Source: Pedobacter borealis DSM 19626 (lineage in GTDB: Bacteria; Bacteroidota; Bacteroidia; Sphingobacteriales; Sphingobacteriaceae). Taken from it: a stretch of 42,270 bases of DNA. Location: NCBI RefSeq assembly GCF_000708285.2, contig NZ_JAUG01000038.1, positions 1 through 42,270 of the forward strand. The letters are read 5' to 3'. This document shows positions 17,070-24,943 of the stretch, piece after piece (within the stretch, counting starts at the first letter, position 1; every line of letters begins with the position of its first letter). Position numbers and translations under genes: made by a program. The notes under the pieces are model-generated. The model saw nothing but the letters and a program-made list of their open reading frames with translations, was not told where the DNA came from and did no database searches.

Positions 17070-17296
17070 AGTTTTCAGTTTGCAATTTTCAGTTGGCAGT
17101 TAACCACAAACTGTTACCTATCATCGTCCTCGTTTGTAACGAGGATGTAGGAGATAGGCGATTTTATCGCCATTTGTTTATTCCGCATTACAAATGCGGA
17201 TCTCGATAATCCTCGTTACAAACGAGGACTATTTGACTTCTATAAATTTCAGTTGGCAGCTATTAACCGCCAACTGAAAATTGCCAACTGAAAACT
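17070..17296. repeat. Mirror-arranged repeat element between convergent genes
   Basis: The whole gap between the OsmC and peptidase stop codons is one symmetric element. Near-identical 34-base arms, inverted, lie at 17070-17103 and 17263-17296 (agttttcag followed by gcaattttcagttggc). Between them are four hairpins: CCTCGTT-TGT-AACGAGG, GGCGAT-TTT-ATCGCC, CCGCATT-ACA-AATGCGG and CCTCGTT-ACA-AACGAGG. The right arm reaches into the TAG stop of the peptidase gene. It looks like a MITE or REP-type element that could also act as a two-way terminator. Confidence 0.7.
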
Positions 17297-19175
17297 ACTT
17301 GTTTTCCCAAACATTATCTTTCGGCGTAGCATCCATGTAAATGCTGTTATCTAAACCAATCGATTTTACTTTTTTAGTAGTGTTAAGCACGATGTTCACC
17401 TCTTTTTGATTCGTTTTCCAAACCGCAGGTGTTTTGTGGATGGTGTCTGCTTTTCCATCGGTATAAGTAACCACCACATTAAATGGAATGGCGAAACCAC
17501 CTACATTTTTAATGGTTACCGTCGATTTTCCTTTTGCAGGCGTTACTTTAGTAATGGCTAAATCAAGATAGTTGTTAGTGAAAAACCAGTTTTGGAAAAA
17601 CCAGTTTAAATTTTGTCCTGATCCCGCATTCATCGAGTTAAAATAATCCCATGGAATAGGGTGTTTGCCATTCCAGTTGCCCATATAGGTATGCAACGCT
17701 TTTTTAAATAACTCATCACCAAGCATATCTTTTAACGCCAGGTAAGATAATGAAGCCTTTCCGTAGGAGTTATTCCCATAACCCGAACCCGAAACTTGAT
17801 CGGACATGGAAATTACAGGCTGGTCTTCTTCTGTCGATTTATCATTAATATATTTATTTACCCGAAAGTTTTTGTAAAACTTATCAGCCGCCTCTTTGCC
17901 GTGTTCTGCAATACCGATTAAATATTCGAATGTTGTAGCCCAGCCTTCGTCCATATAGGCATAACGGGTTTCGTTAATGCCCATGTAAAAGGGGAAGTAA
18001 GTGTGTGCTACTTCATGGTCCTGAACCAATTGTGCAAAAACAGGATCGCCAAATTGAGAATCGTTAACCATCATCGGGTACTCCATATCGGCAAAACCTT
18101 GAAAAGCAATGGTTTTAGCATAGGGATAGGGGATGCCCGGCCAATTGTTAGAGAACCAATCTAAAGCATTAAGGTTGTATTTAACCGAGTTAGTAAAATC
18201 TGTTCCGGTAGTTGGATTGTAAGCCGCCTGTGCACTTGCACGGCGATTCGTCTTTTTATCTACAATTACACTTGCGCCATCCCATACATAATGATTGCTC
18301 AGGGCAAAAGTAACATCGGTAATGTGCTTTACCGCAAATTTCCAGGTGTTCCAATCTTTTTGCTGGGTTACTTTGCCGTCTTTCATTTCCTGTTCGGTAG
18401 CAATATGGATGACCTCATCTCCATTGTATGATTTTTTTAAACGTGCAGAAATTTCTGGTTGTAACACTTCATCAGGATTCAGGAAATCGCCGGTTGCATA
18501 AACCACGTAATTTTTTGGCGCTTTGATTGCGAATTCGTAATCATTAAAGTCGTTGTAAAACTCAGCTCTATCGGTATGTGGAATGCGGTCCCAGCCGTTA
18601 TAATCATCAAATACAGAGATACGAGGATAGCTATAAGCCACAAAAAATGAGTTTGGATCAATCTGTCCCTCACGACCGCTTTCCTTTGATAATGGATAAT
18701 CCCACTCTATTTTAACTGTAATTTTCGATTTTGGAAGCAACGGTTTGTTCAGTTTTACATTGCCAACTGTTCCCCAGTTTTTACTGTCTACTTTATACGT
18801 TTCGCCATCAACAGAGAAAGAACTGATATTTAAGCCTGTGCTCAAAAAATCTTCGCTCACGGCACCACCTCTCGGTGAGGTTGGTTTATGCAAGTTGTTT
18901 ACAAAGCGAATGGCTAAAGTTTTTAAAGTATCAGTACTGTTGTTACTATACAAAATTTCTTCTTTACCGCTTACCACTTTGGTTTCGGCATCTACCTTAA
19001 TATCCATGTTGTATTTTCCATGGTTTTGCCAATAATTTGGACCAGGTTTTCCGTTCATAGCACGTGTGCCCTTAGCATATGCTGCTTTAATGTTTCGGGG
19101 CATGTAAAGTTCCTGGGCAGAAACAGTATAGCCACCCAAACAAATGAGCAGGGCAATAGATAATAACTTTTTCAT
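17295..19175 (-). CDS. M1-family zinc metallopeptidase, exported
   Basis: A 626-residue protein with a signal peptide (about 1-20, MKKLLSIALLICLGGYTVSA before QELY). The zinc site is complete: His387-Glu388-x-x-His391, then 18 residues to Glu410. The substrate block usually written GxMEN reads FADMEYP around 361-367, a variant seen in this subgroup of M1 enzymes. The N-terminal beta domain (about 45-300) precedes the thermolysin-like domain, and a short beta domain ends the protein. It probably works in the periplasm or at the surface as an aminopeptidase. It is convergent with the OsmC gene. Confidence 0.9.
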   Translation of the reverse strand: MKKLLSIALLICLGGYTVSAQELYMPRNIKAAYAKGTRAMNGKPGPNYWQNHGKYNMDIKVDAETKVVSGKEEILYSNNSTDTLKTLAIRFVNNLHKPTSPRGGAVSEDFLSTGLNISSFSVDGETYKVDSKNWGTVGNVKLNKPLLPKSKITVKIEWDYPLSKESGREGQIDPNSFFVAYSYPRISVFDDYNGWDRIPHTDRAEFYNDFNDYEFAIKAPKNYVVYATGDFLNPDEVLQPEISARLKKSYNGDEVIHIATEQEMKDGKVTQQKDWNTWKFAVKHITDVTFALSNHYVWDGASVIVDKKTNRRASAQAAYNPTTGTDFTNSVKYNLNALDWFSNNWPGIPYPYAKTIAFQGFADMEYPMMVNDSQFGDPVFAQLVQDHEVAHTYFPFYMGINETRYAYMDEGWATTFEYLIGIAEHGKEAADKFYKNFRVNKYINDKSTEEDQPVISMSDQVSGSGYGNNSYGKASLSYLALKDMLGDELFKKALHTYMGNWNGKHPIPWDYFNSMNAGSGQNLNWFFQNWFFTNNYLDLAITKVTPAKGKSTVTIKNVGGFAIPFNVVVTYTDGKADTIHKTPAVWKTNQKEVNIVLNTTKKVKSIGLDNSIYMDATPKDNVWENK

Positions 19176-19490
19176 TTTTATGAATAATTTTAGCTAAAAA
19201 TATGACTTATGATTGAATTTTGGATAAGTGTATAAATGAATGTTACCATTGTGGTGATTCTGGCATATAATAAGGAACGAAAGAGTTCGTCTTTATTTTA
19301 AGGTGTAAATACTGTTTCAAATTGACCTTGAGCGTCATAAAAGGTTAAAATATTGGTCACTTCTTAATTTTTTATTTGCTTTTGTAATTTCCACATTTTA
19401 TCTTCGTTATAATTGAAGCAAGACTATGTAGGAAACCAACTATGTAGTCTTGTTTGTTTTTTATAGCGTTTGAATAAAATTAATAGAGCA
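19176..19490. promoter_or_regulatory. Divergent region with terminator-like hairpin in the greA leader
   Basis: This 315-base gap separates the M1 peptidase gene from greA. About 36-75 bases before the greA ATG, AAGCAAGACTA (19416-19426) pairs with TAGTCTTGTTT (19445-19455), followed by GTTTTTTAT, the form of an intrinsic terminator on the plus strand. The 9-mer ACTATGTAG occurs twice inside it (19423 and 19439). No upstream plus-strand gene is nearby, so this is a possible attenuator of greA. Nothing else is evident in the gap. Confidence 0.45.
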
Positions 19491-19964
19491 ATGACAGAGG
19501 TAACATACTACACCCAAGAGGGGTTAGATAAATTAAAAGAGGAAGTTCATTATTTAACAACCACCGGTCGTCAGCTAATATCTAAAGCAATTGCAGAGGC
19601 AAGGGATAAAGGTGATTTATCGGAGAATGCAGAATATGATGCTGCTAAAGAAGCGCAAGGTTTGCATGAAGCAAAAATTTCAAAATTAAAGAATACGTTG
19701 GCAAACGCACGTTTAATTGATGAGTCTAAATTAGACTTATCGAAAGTACTTGCTTTATCGATTGTTAAAATAAAGAATGTTAAAAACGGTGCTACCATGA
19801 CTTACCAGTTGGTAGCTGAAACAGAAGCCGATTTAAAAACAGGAAAAATTTCTGTTAAATCGCCAATTGCACAAGGTTTGTTAGGTAAATCGGTAGGCGA
19901 ATTCGCCGAAATCGAAGTGCCGGCAGGTAAAATGCAGTTCGAAGTGCTGGAAATATCGAGATAA
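19491..19964 (+). CDS. Transcription elongation factor GreA
   Basis: A 157-residue protein from the ATG at 19491 (MTEVTYYTQEG); the longer frame begins at a TTG inside the leader. The N-terminal coiled coil (about 8-75) carries the acidic tip GDLSENAEYDAA, whose Asp and Glu help RNA polymerase cleave backtracked transcripts. The C-terminal FKBP-like domain (about 85-157) has the usual SPIAQGLLGKSVGE block. Length and both domains fit GreA rather than the shorter Gre-like proteins. HIT follows on the same strand after 93 bases, so the two may be cotranscribed. Confidence 0.95.
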   Translation: MTEVTYYTQEGLDKLKEEVHYLTTTGRQLISKAIAEARDKGDLSENAEYDAAKEAQGLHEAKISKLKNTLANARLIDESKLDLSKVLALSIVKIKNVKNGATMTYQLVAETEADLKTGKISVKSPIAQGLLGKSVGEFAEIEVPAGKMQFEVLEISR

Positions 19965-19969
19965 GCGGA

Positions 19970-20018
19970 TAGCGTTTGGCGATAAGCGTTTAATCGCCTC
20001 CCGCCAAACGCTTTGACC
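19970..20018. repeat. Hairpin between greA and HIT genes
   Basis: AGCGTTTGGC pairs with GCCAAACGCT, and an inner alternative pairs GGCGAT with ATCGCC. No T run follows. It could be a REP-type element or an mRNA-stabilising hairpin. Confidence 0.45.
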
Positions 20019-20057
20019 CTAACCGCCCAGCCCTTACACCTTTAACCATACACCTTA

Positions 20058-20456
20058 ATGACTGTTTTTTCAAAAATTGTTGCAGGCGAAATCAGTGCAC
20101 ATGTTGTTGCTGAAACTGTAGAATATTTAGCATTTTTAGATGTTCAGCCTTTAACGGCGGGGCATGTTTTGGTTATTCCGAAAATTGAAACCGATTATAT
20201 CTTCGATATGGAGGAAGATCTGTATGTTGGCCTTTGGATGTTTGCTAAAATTGTAGCGAAAGGCGTAAAAATAGCTTTCCCTTGCAAAAAAGTAGGCGTT
20301 TCGGTTATCGGCTTGGAAGTTCCGCATGCACATATTCATTTAATTCCGATGAATAATGTGAGCGATATGAATTTTAGCAAAGAAAAATTGAAACCAACCA
20401 GTGAAGAATTAGCTGAGGCAGCTGAAAAAATTAAACAAGCCTTATTAGAAGTATAA
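20058..20456 (+). CDS. HIT-family nucleotide hydrolase
   Basis: A 132-residue protein with the histidine triad His90-x-His92-x-His94 in VPHAHIHLIPM and the upstream block LTAGHVLVIPK. HIT enzymes hydrolyse the phosphoramidate or ester bond of AMP-linked compounds in the cytoplasm. The length and sequence suggest the Hint-like branch. The native substrate is unknown. It follows greA on the same strand. Confidence 0.92.
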   Translation: MTVFSKIVAGEISAHVVAETVEYLAFLDVQPLTAGHVLVIPKIETDYIFDMEEDLYVGLWMFAKIVAKGVKIAFPCKKVGVSVIGLEVPHAHIHLIPMNNVSDMNFSKEKLKPTSEELAEAAEKIKQALLEV

Positions 20457-20491
20457 AAAAGGCCGGCTGTGAAAACACCAGCCGACCATTC
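20451..20491 (-). terminator. Intrinsic terminator of the Yx(FWY)xxD lipoprotein gene
   Basis: On the minus strand GGTCGGCTG and CAGCCGGCC pair (one mismatch) around the loop GTGTTTTCA, then TTTTTT follows. The gene ending at 20513 is just upstream. The hairpin lies between convergent genes and may also stop HIT transcripts, although the plus strand lacks a T run. Confidence 0.7.
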
Positions 20492-20512
20492 TACCCGCCT
20501 AACCCAAATTAT

Positions 20513-21373
20513 TTATGGTGCCGGAGCAACAGTTGCATTTAGCTGTAATACCGGCCAAGTTAAACCTGGTCCCTTTCCGATTACTATGCCATTGTTATCG
20601 CCTCTTTTTAGATCTGATACCCAGTAATACAAAGGCCATCCCTTATAGGTTAATTGTTTTTTGTTGATGGTGGCTACTGTAATTACACTAACATCAGCTT
20701 TTGCAACAGCCGAGGGCACATTAAGCACTTCAGATTCGTAAACCGGCCAAATACCTTCTTGTGTAGCGCTTTTTGTATAGGTATTTACACCATTTTTGTC
20801 TGGCGCAAAAGCATACAAAGTACGTCCTTTGCTATCGGTCAAGTAAATGGTTTTGCCATCGCCAACAGCATAGGTACTGGTGTAATTAATATTGTTCGCG
20901 GTCAGTTGTGCATTGGCCAGCATCAATGAATAATCGGGTTTAGCCACAAACCATATTCCACCAACACCATCGCCTTTAATATCTCCTTTTGTAACGTCGT
21001 TAGCAAAGTAATAAAGTGGATAACCACGGTAAGTGCTTTGTTTACGGCCATCAGCACGGGTAACCTCCCCAACTTCTGCTTTGTTCAGGTTTAAATCGGT
21101 ACTGGCATCGGCTGAGAAGTAAAGTGGCCAGGTGGTTTCGCAACCGCCGATGCAGGTTGGCGTACCTGCGGCATCTGATGCAAAAAAGTATAAAGTTTTA
21201 CCGTCTTTATCAGTTAATACCGTCCCGAACTTGGCATCTGTTGCCAATTGAATCCCCTTTTTGTTAGATTCAGGCGGAGTTGTAGGTTCGTCCGAACTAC
21301 TTTTTTTACAGGCACTAAATACCACGGCTATATACAATACAGCCAATAGGTTTCTTTTTAAGTAGATTAGCAT
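20513..21373 (-). CDS. Lipoprotein with four Yx(F/W/Y)xxD repeats
   Basis: From the ATG at 21373 the product has 286 residues with a lipoprotein signal (hydrophobic run, then FSAC, Cys at about 22). The ATG at 21406 adds 11 polar residues and is less likely. The mature protein repeats a unit whose core is YFFASD, YYFAND, YAFAPD and YYWVSD, the conserved motif of the COG4315 lipoproteins, usually in two copies and here in four. The first repeat carries the pair CIGGC. Molecular function is not established. A divergent ECF sigma gene lies 190 bases away, which suggests it may be a sigma target. Confidence 0.83.
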   Translation of the reverse strand: MLIYLKRNLLAVLYIAVVFSACKKSSSDEPTTPPESNKKGIQLATDAKFGTVLTDKDGKTLYFFASDAAGTPTCIGGCETTWPLYFSADASTDLNLNKAEVGEVTRADGRKQSTYRGYPLYYFANDVTKGDIKGDGVGGIWFVAKPDYSLMLANAQLTANNINYTSTYAVGDGKTIYLTDSKGRTLYAFAPDKNGVNTYTKSATQEGIWPVYESEVLNVPSAVAKADVSVITVATINKKQLTYKGWPLYYWVSDLKRGDNNGIVIGKGPGLTWPVLQLNATVAPAP

Positions 21374-21562
21374 AAGATTTTTGTTTTTAGTTTTAACTTT
21401 AATCATTAATATGCTGCTATTACGCCGTCAGCTTGTAAATGGTTGCTTGTTGAAAAGAGAATTTTAGCATAACCGAACGAATGATAATTATTTTATAGAA
21501 AATGCTTTTTTGAGGCAACCTTTTGTAATTTCTTACCGTAATGTATTTTGAAAGGAGAACCT

Positions 21563-22186
21563 GTGACCGCCAGCCGCGATAGTGAAGATATTATACAAAA
21601 GTATATTCAAGGGTGCATTAGAAATGAAAGGGATAGTCAAAAAGCGCTATACAAACATTTCTATAGCTTTGCTATGGGGATTTGTTTGCGTTATGCAAAC
21701 AATCGGCTGGATGCTGCAGGAATACTGAATGATGGCTTTTTTAAAGCCTTTAAGAACATAACTAAATATGAGCCCAGCAAGGCTTTTTTACCCTGGCTTG
21801 GTCGTATCATAACCAATACAGCTATCGATTATTATCGTGCTAATCTAAAATTTGCTGATCACGTAGATATTCTGGATCATGAAAATATTGCGCAGGTAAG
21901 TTCTGTCTATGATAAGTTGGCTTACCACGATTTATTAGCATTGGTTCAAAACCTAAGTCCGGCCTATCGAACGGTTTTTAACCTTTTCGCTATAGATGGC
22001 TATAGCCATGAGGAAATTGCCGAAATGCTGGGAATATCGATAGGAACATCAAAGTCGAACCTGTTTAAGGCACGACAGAAATTACAGGAAATGCTAAAAG
22101 CTACAGATGCGAAAACTTACCAGGTAAGGAGTTCGGAGGTAGATAGAAACCTTTTACAGGTAAGGTTAAATACAAACATGCAATGA
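21563..22186 (+). CDS. ECF-type RNA polymerase sigma factor
   Basis: A sigma-70 family protein. I choose the GTG at 21563 (207 residues) because AAAGGAG lies five bases before it, a rare clear Shine-Dalgarno for this genome; an in-frame TTG at 21548 is the alternative. Region 2 covers about residues 25-90 (FYSFAMGICLRYANN, later FLPWLGRIITNTAIDYYR), and region 4 about 130-185 (LSPAYRTVFNLFAIDGYSHEEIAEMLGISIGTSKS). No sigma-1 or sigma-3 region is present, as in ECF factors. The stop overlaps the start of the next gene (ATGA), so the two are translationally coupled and the next product is a likely regulator of it. Confidence 0.92.
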   Translation: MTASRDSEDIIQKYIQGCIRNERDSQKALYKHFYSFAMGICLRYANNRLDAAGILNDGFFKAFKNITKYEPSKAFLPWLGRIITNTAIDYYRANLKFADHVDILDHENIAQVSSVYDKLAYHDLLALVQNLSPAYRTVFNLFAIDGYSHEEIAEMLGISIGTSKSNLFKARQKLQEMLKATDAKTYQVRSSEVDRNLLQVRLNTNMQ

Positions 22187-23376
22187 GAGAGGGAAAAGAT
22201 ATAGATAAATTATTTAAGGATGGATTGGAAAATCCCGATCTTCCTTTTAATGATTTAGATTGGGATAATCTGGAGGAGAGATTGCATCCAACGCCTAAAA
22301 GGAGGATAGTGCCGTTAATTTGGTTAACTGCTGTGGCTGCAGTAGCCGCAATGTTGCTGGTGGTTTTTTTATTGGTTAGGCCGAATGGTGATCAGTCAAA
22401 AAACAATTCATTGGTGAAAACAGATTCAAATGCGCACAAAAAAGAGAACAACAAGCCTCTAGATAATAAGGCAGATTTAATCGAAAAGCCAACAGCGCAA
22501 AACCCTTCGACCGAGAATAGTGAAAAAAGTTTATTGGTTGGGAATAACGAGAATAATAAAGCTACAGATGATCATAAAGCGGTTATAACAAGCTCATTTA
22601 ATAAAGATTTTCCTAAAGTTTTAGCGCGCGATTATATTAATCACAACCTTATAAATAATGTACTGTCTAATCCGCAAATAAGTGTAAAACCTAAACTTGT
22701 AGAATTTGAACAACCAGATTATGTTGCTACACTTGCCTCAAGAAAAACAGAGAAAATTCAACCTCCGGTTTTTAAGAAAAAATCAAGATTTGTTTTAAGT
22801 ATTCTGGCTGCACCCGATTTAACCAGTGTGCAGAAATCAGGCAAAAGTAGTTTAAGTGGTGGTTTTGGGGTAGAGGCTACGCTTTTCTTAACAAAGAAAT
22901 TGAGTGTTACTACCGGGGCAGGTTATGCTAAGAAAATCTACGACTCAGATTTTAGCCAATACAACCCTAACAGCAATTATGTTTTTAAGGTAAATCCAGC
23001 AAATATTCACGCCAATTGCGATGTAATTGATATTCCAATTAATGTGAACTATAAGGTTTTTGATGGGCGTAGAAATTCGATTTCAGTAAGTACAGGTTTA
23101 TCTAGTTATTTAATGTTGAAAGAGAAATACAGCTATTCTTATAATGGAGCTTATCAAGGCCCTCAAAGCTACGAAGTCAGAAACCAGAATCAGCATTATT
23201 TAGGTATAGCCAATGTTGGTGTCGAGTTTCAGCACAAAATAAATAATAATTTAAGCATCAGCGCTAAACCATTTATGAAAATCCCATTAACCAATATTGG
23301 TTACGGAAATTCTAAATTATCATCAACAGGCGTGGCCGTTTCAGTAAATATGAATTTGTTTAAGAAAGGAAATTAA
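22183..23376 (+). CDS. Anti-sigma-like TM protein with C-terminal beta-barrel domain
   Basis: A 397-residue protein. A short acidic cytoplasmic head (residues 1-38, with DIDKLFKDGLENPDLPFNDLDWDNLE split by prolines), one TM segment (about 42-66), a long polar linker rich in Asn, Lys and Ser (about 67-195), and a C-terminal region of alternating strands typical of an outer-membrane beta-barrel (about 200-397). The start overlaps the sigma gene stop by four bases. The head plus TM layout resembles anti-sigma factors, while the tail resembles a porin. How one chain would lie across both membranes is unclear, and it may be proteolysed or misclassified. No zinc-binding (ZAS) motif is visible. Confidence 0.78.
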   Translation: MREGKDIDKLFKDGLENPDLPFNDLDWDNLEERLHPTPKRRIVPLIWLTAVAAVAAMLLVVFLLVRPNGDQSKNNSLVKTDSNAHKKENNKPLDNKADLIEKPTAQNPSTENSEKSLLVGNNENNKATDDHKAVITSSFNKDFPKVLARDYINHNLINNVLSNPQISVKPKLVEFEQPDYVATLASRKTEKIQPPVFKKKSRFVLSILAAPDLTSVQKSGKSSLSGGFGVEATLFLTKKLSVTTGAGYAKKIYDSDFSQYNPNSNYVFKVNPANIHANCDVIDIPINVNYKVFDGRRNSISVSTGLSSYLMLKEKYSYSYNGAYQGPQSYEVRNQNQHYLGIANVGVEFQHKINNNLSISAKPFMKIPLTNIGYGNSKLSSTGVAVSVNMNLFKKGN

Positions 23377-23402
23377 GTTTCTAATCTTAATTGATCCAAG
23401 GA

Positions 23403-24293
23403 TTACTTTTTGCTGAGCGGATGCTGATCAGGCAAAGGCACGAAACCTGTTTCACCAGGAACGGGTTTAAAGCTTTGATCTAACCATTTTTGTTTGGCTT
23501 TTTCAATCAGTTCTTTGTCAGATGCAACAAAGTTCCAGTAAATAAAACGTTCTTCGGGAAAGGGTTCACCTCCGAAAATATAAACCGTGGTATTTTCGTG
23601 CATGGTAAATTCGCATAGTTTGGCGTCGTTGGCAATTAAAATTAAACGCGGCTCAAAAATATTCCCCTCACTTTCAATTGCACCCTCTAAAATATAAAGT
23701 GCACTTTCTCCAAACAGGTAATCGCCAATGTTTAGCTTTTGCTGCTTGGTACTTTTCAATTCTAAAAAATATAATGGACTATACACCGGAACTGGAGATT
23801 TGTAGCCAAAAGCTTCTCCAGCGATTAATTTAAAACTTACACCATCTTCTGTCCAGCTTGGAATGTCTGCTCCTTCTACATGGCAAAACTCAGGTTCCAT
23901 TTGTTCTAAATCCTTAGGTAAGGCCACCCAGATCTGTAAGCCGTGGAGCATTTTATCGGTATGCCGAAGATATTCCGGGGTTCTTTCCGAATGTACAATG
24001 CCGCTGCCCGAGGTCATCCAGTTTACCTGCCCGGGTTTAATTACAATATCCGAACCCAAACTGTCTTTATGTGTAATTTCACCTTCGAACAAAAAAGTTA
24101 AGGTAGATAAACCGATATGTGGATGAGGTGGAACGTCGAGATTTTCATGATCGCTCATTGCAGCAGGGCCCATATGGTCGATAAAAGAAAAAGGCCCAAC
24201 CATCCGTTTCTCTCTGAAAGGCAGTAACCTACCAACCATAAAATTTCCAATATTTGCTGGTCTTTCTTCGATAATGAGTTTAATATTCGACAT
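23403..24293 (-). CDS. Pirin-family bicupin protein
   Basis: A 296-residue pirin with two cupin domains. The N-terminal metal site is complete: His57 and His59 in PPHPHIG, His101 and Glu103 in HSER, matching the Fe ligands of characterised pirins. Bacterial pirins have been linked to quercetin 2,3-dioxygenase activity and to redox-dependent regulation, but the substrate here is unknown. The gene is convergent with the sigma/barrel pair and its 5' side faces the palindrome cluster. Confidence 0.92.
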   Translation of the reverse strand: MSNIKLIIEERPANIGNFMVGRLLPFREKRMVGPFSFIDHMGPAAMSDHENLDVPPHPHIGLSTLTFLFEGEITHKDSLGSDIVIKPGQVNWMTSGSGIVHSERTPEYLRHTDKMLHGLQIWVALPKDLEQMEPEFCHVEGADIPSWTEDGVSFKLIAGEAFGYKSPVPVYSPLYFLELKSTKQQKLNIGDYLFGESALYILEGAIESEGNIFEPRLILIANDAKLCEFTMHENTTVYIFGGEPFPEERFIYWNFVASDKELIEKAKQKWLDQSFKPVPGETGFVPLPDQHPLSKK

Positions 24294-24397
24294 GGATAAT
24301 CAATTTTTTGATGACGTGAATTTAAGGAAAAATATCGCCAATGGCAGATTGGTTTGGTAATATCTGGTGCCATGAAAAGAGCTTAGTTTGTTTTTTG

Positions 24398-24880
24398 GAA
24401 AGCAATAACAGAAGCTTTTAGGTTGTTGTAGTCCCGCTCCCGCTTCTGCCAATTTTGAAGGAAATTTATGTGCAGTCAGATGTTACCATCTGACTGGCAT
24501 AAACAGTTCATAAATACGATTAAAGACTGATTAGTAATTGAGATAAGTGTCAGATGGTAACATCTGACACCACAAAAATCAGGATTAAGCAAAGGGCGGG
24601 GCTGGAGCAGCCGAAGTATTGCCGGTATTGCTTTCCTAATCCTGTATGTGCAGTCAGATGTTACCATCTGACTGATTAATGGCATTTCGAAAGAAGGATT
24701 CTTTAAGAATTTAATTATGCTTGTATGTGCATCATATGATAACATCTGATTCCACATGAACAGGCATTGCTTTCCTTAAATTTATCGAAGAATTTTTTAG
24801 TGCCTTCTTTTAAAATCATTAATTCCCCAATAGATGTCAGATGGTAACATCTGACATCACTAGAAACATCTGACATCACA
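24398..24880. repeat. Cluster of alternating palindromes (BIME-like)
   Basis: Five hairpins share the core CAGATG/CATCTG: 24473-24496 (loop TTAC), 24547-24570 (GTAA), 24651-24674 (TTAC), 24731-24750 (degenerate) and 24834-24857 (GTAA), plus a half-site at about 24866. Loops TTAC and GTAA are reverse complements, so the first three units alternate in orientation. Start-to-start distances are 74, 104, 80 and 103. The motif GGAAAGCAA flanks some units. One further copy lies at 39548-39571. Two short open frames here are not genes. The remainder of 24294-24943 is non-coding. Confidence 0.85.
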
Positions 24881-24885
24881 AGAAA

Positions 24886-24917
24886 CAAAAAAAGCATCCC
24901 TTTCGAGATGCCTTTTT
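24886..24917 (-). terminator. Intrinsic terminator after the old yellow enzyme gene
   Basis: On the minus strand GGCATC and GATGC pair around a short loop and are followed by TTTTTTT. It lies 27 bases after the stop of the gene at 24944. Confidence 0.7.
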
Positions 24918-24943
24918 AAACTTAAAAAGAAAAAATATGGTTT

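Noticed and set aside
24476..24897. Two overlapping minus-strand open frames in the palindrome cluster
   Set aside because: Their peptides are translations of CAGATG/CATCTG hairpins and flanking repeats, with no domain and no ribosome site.
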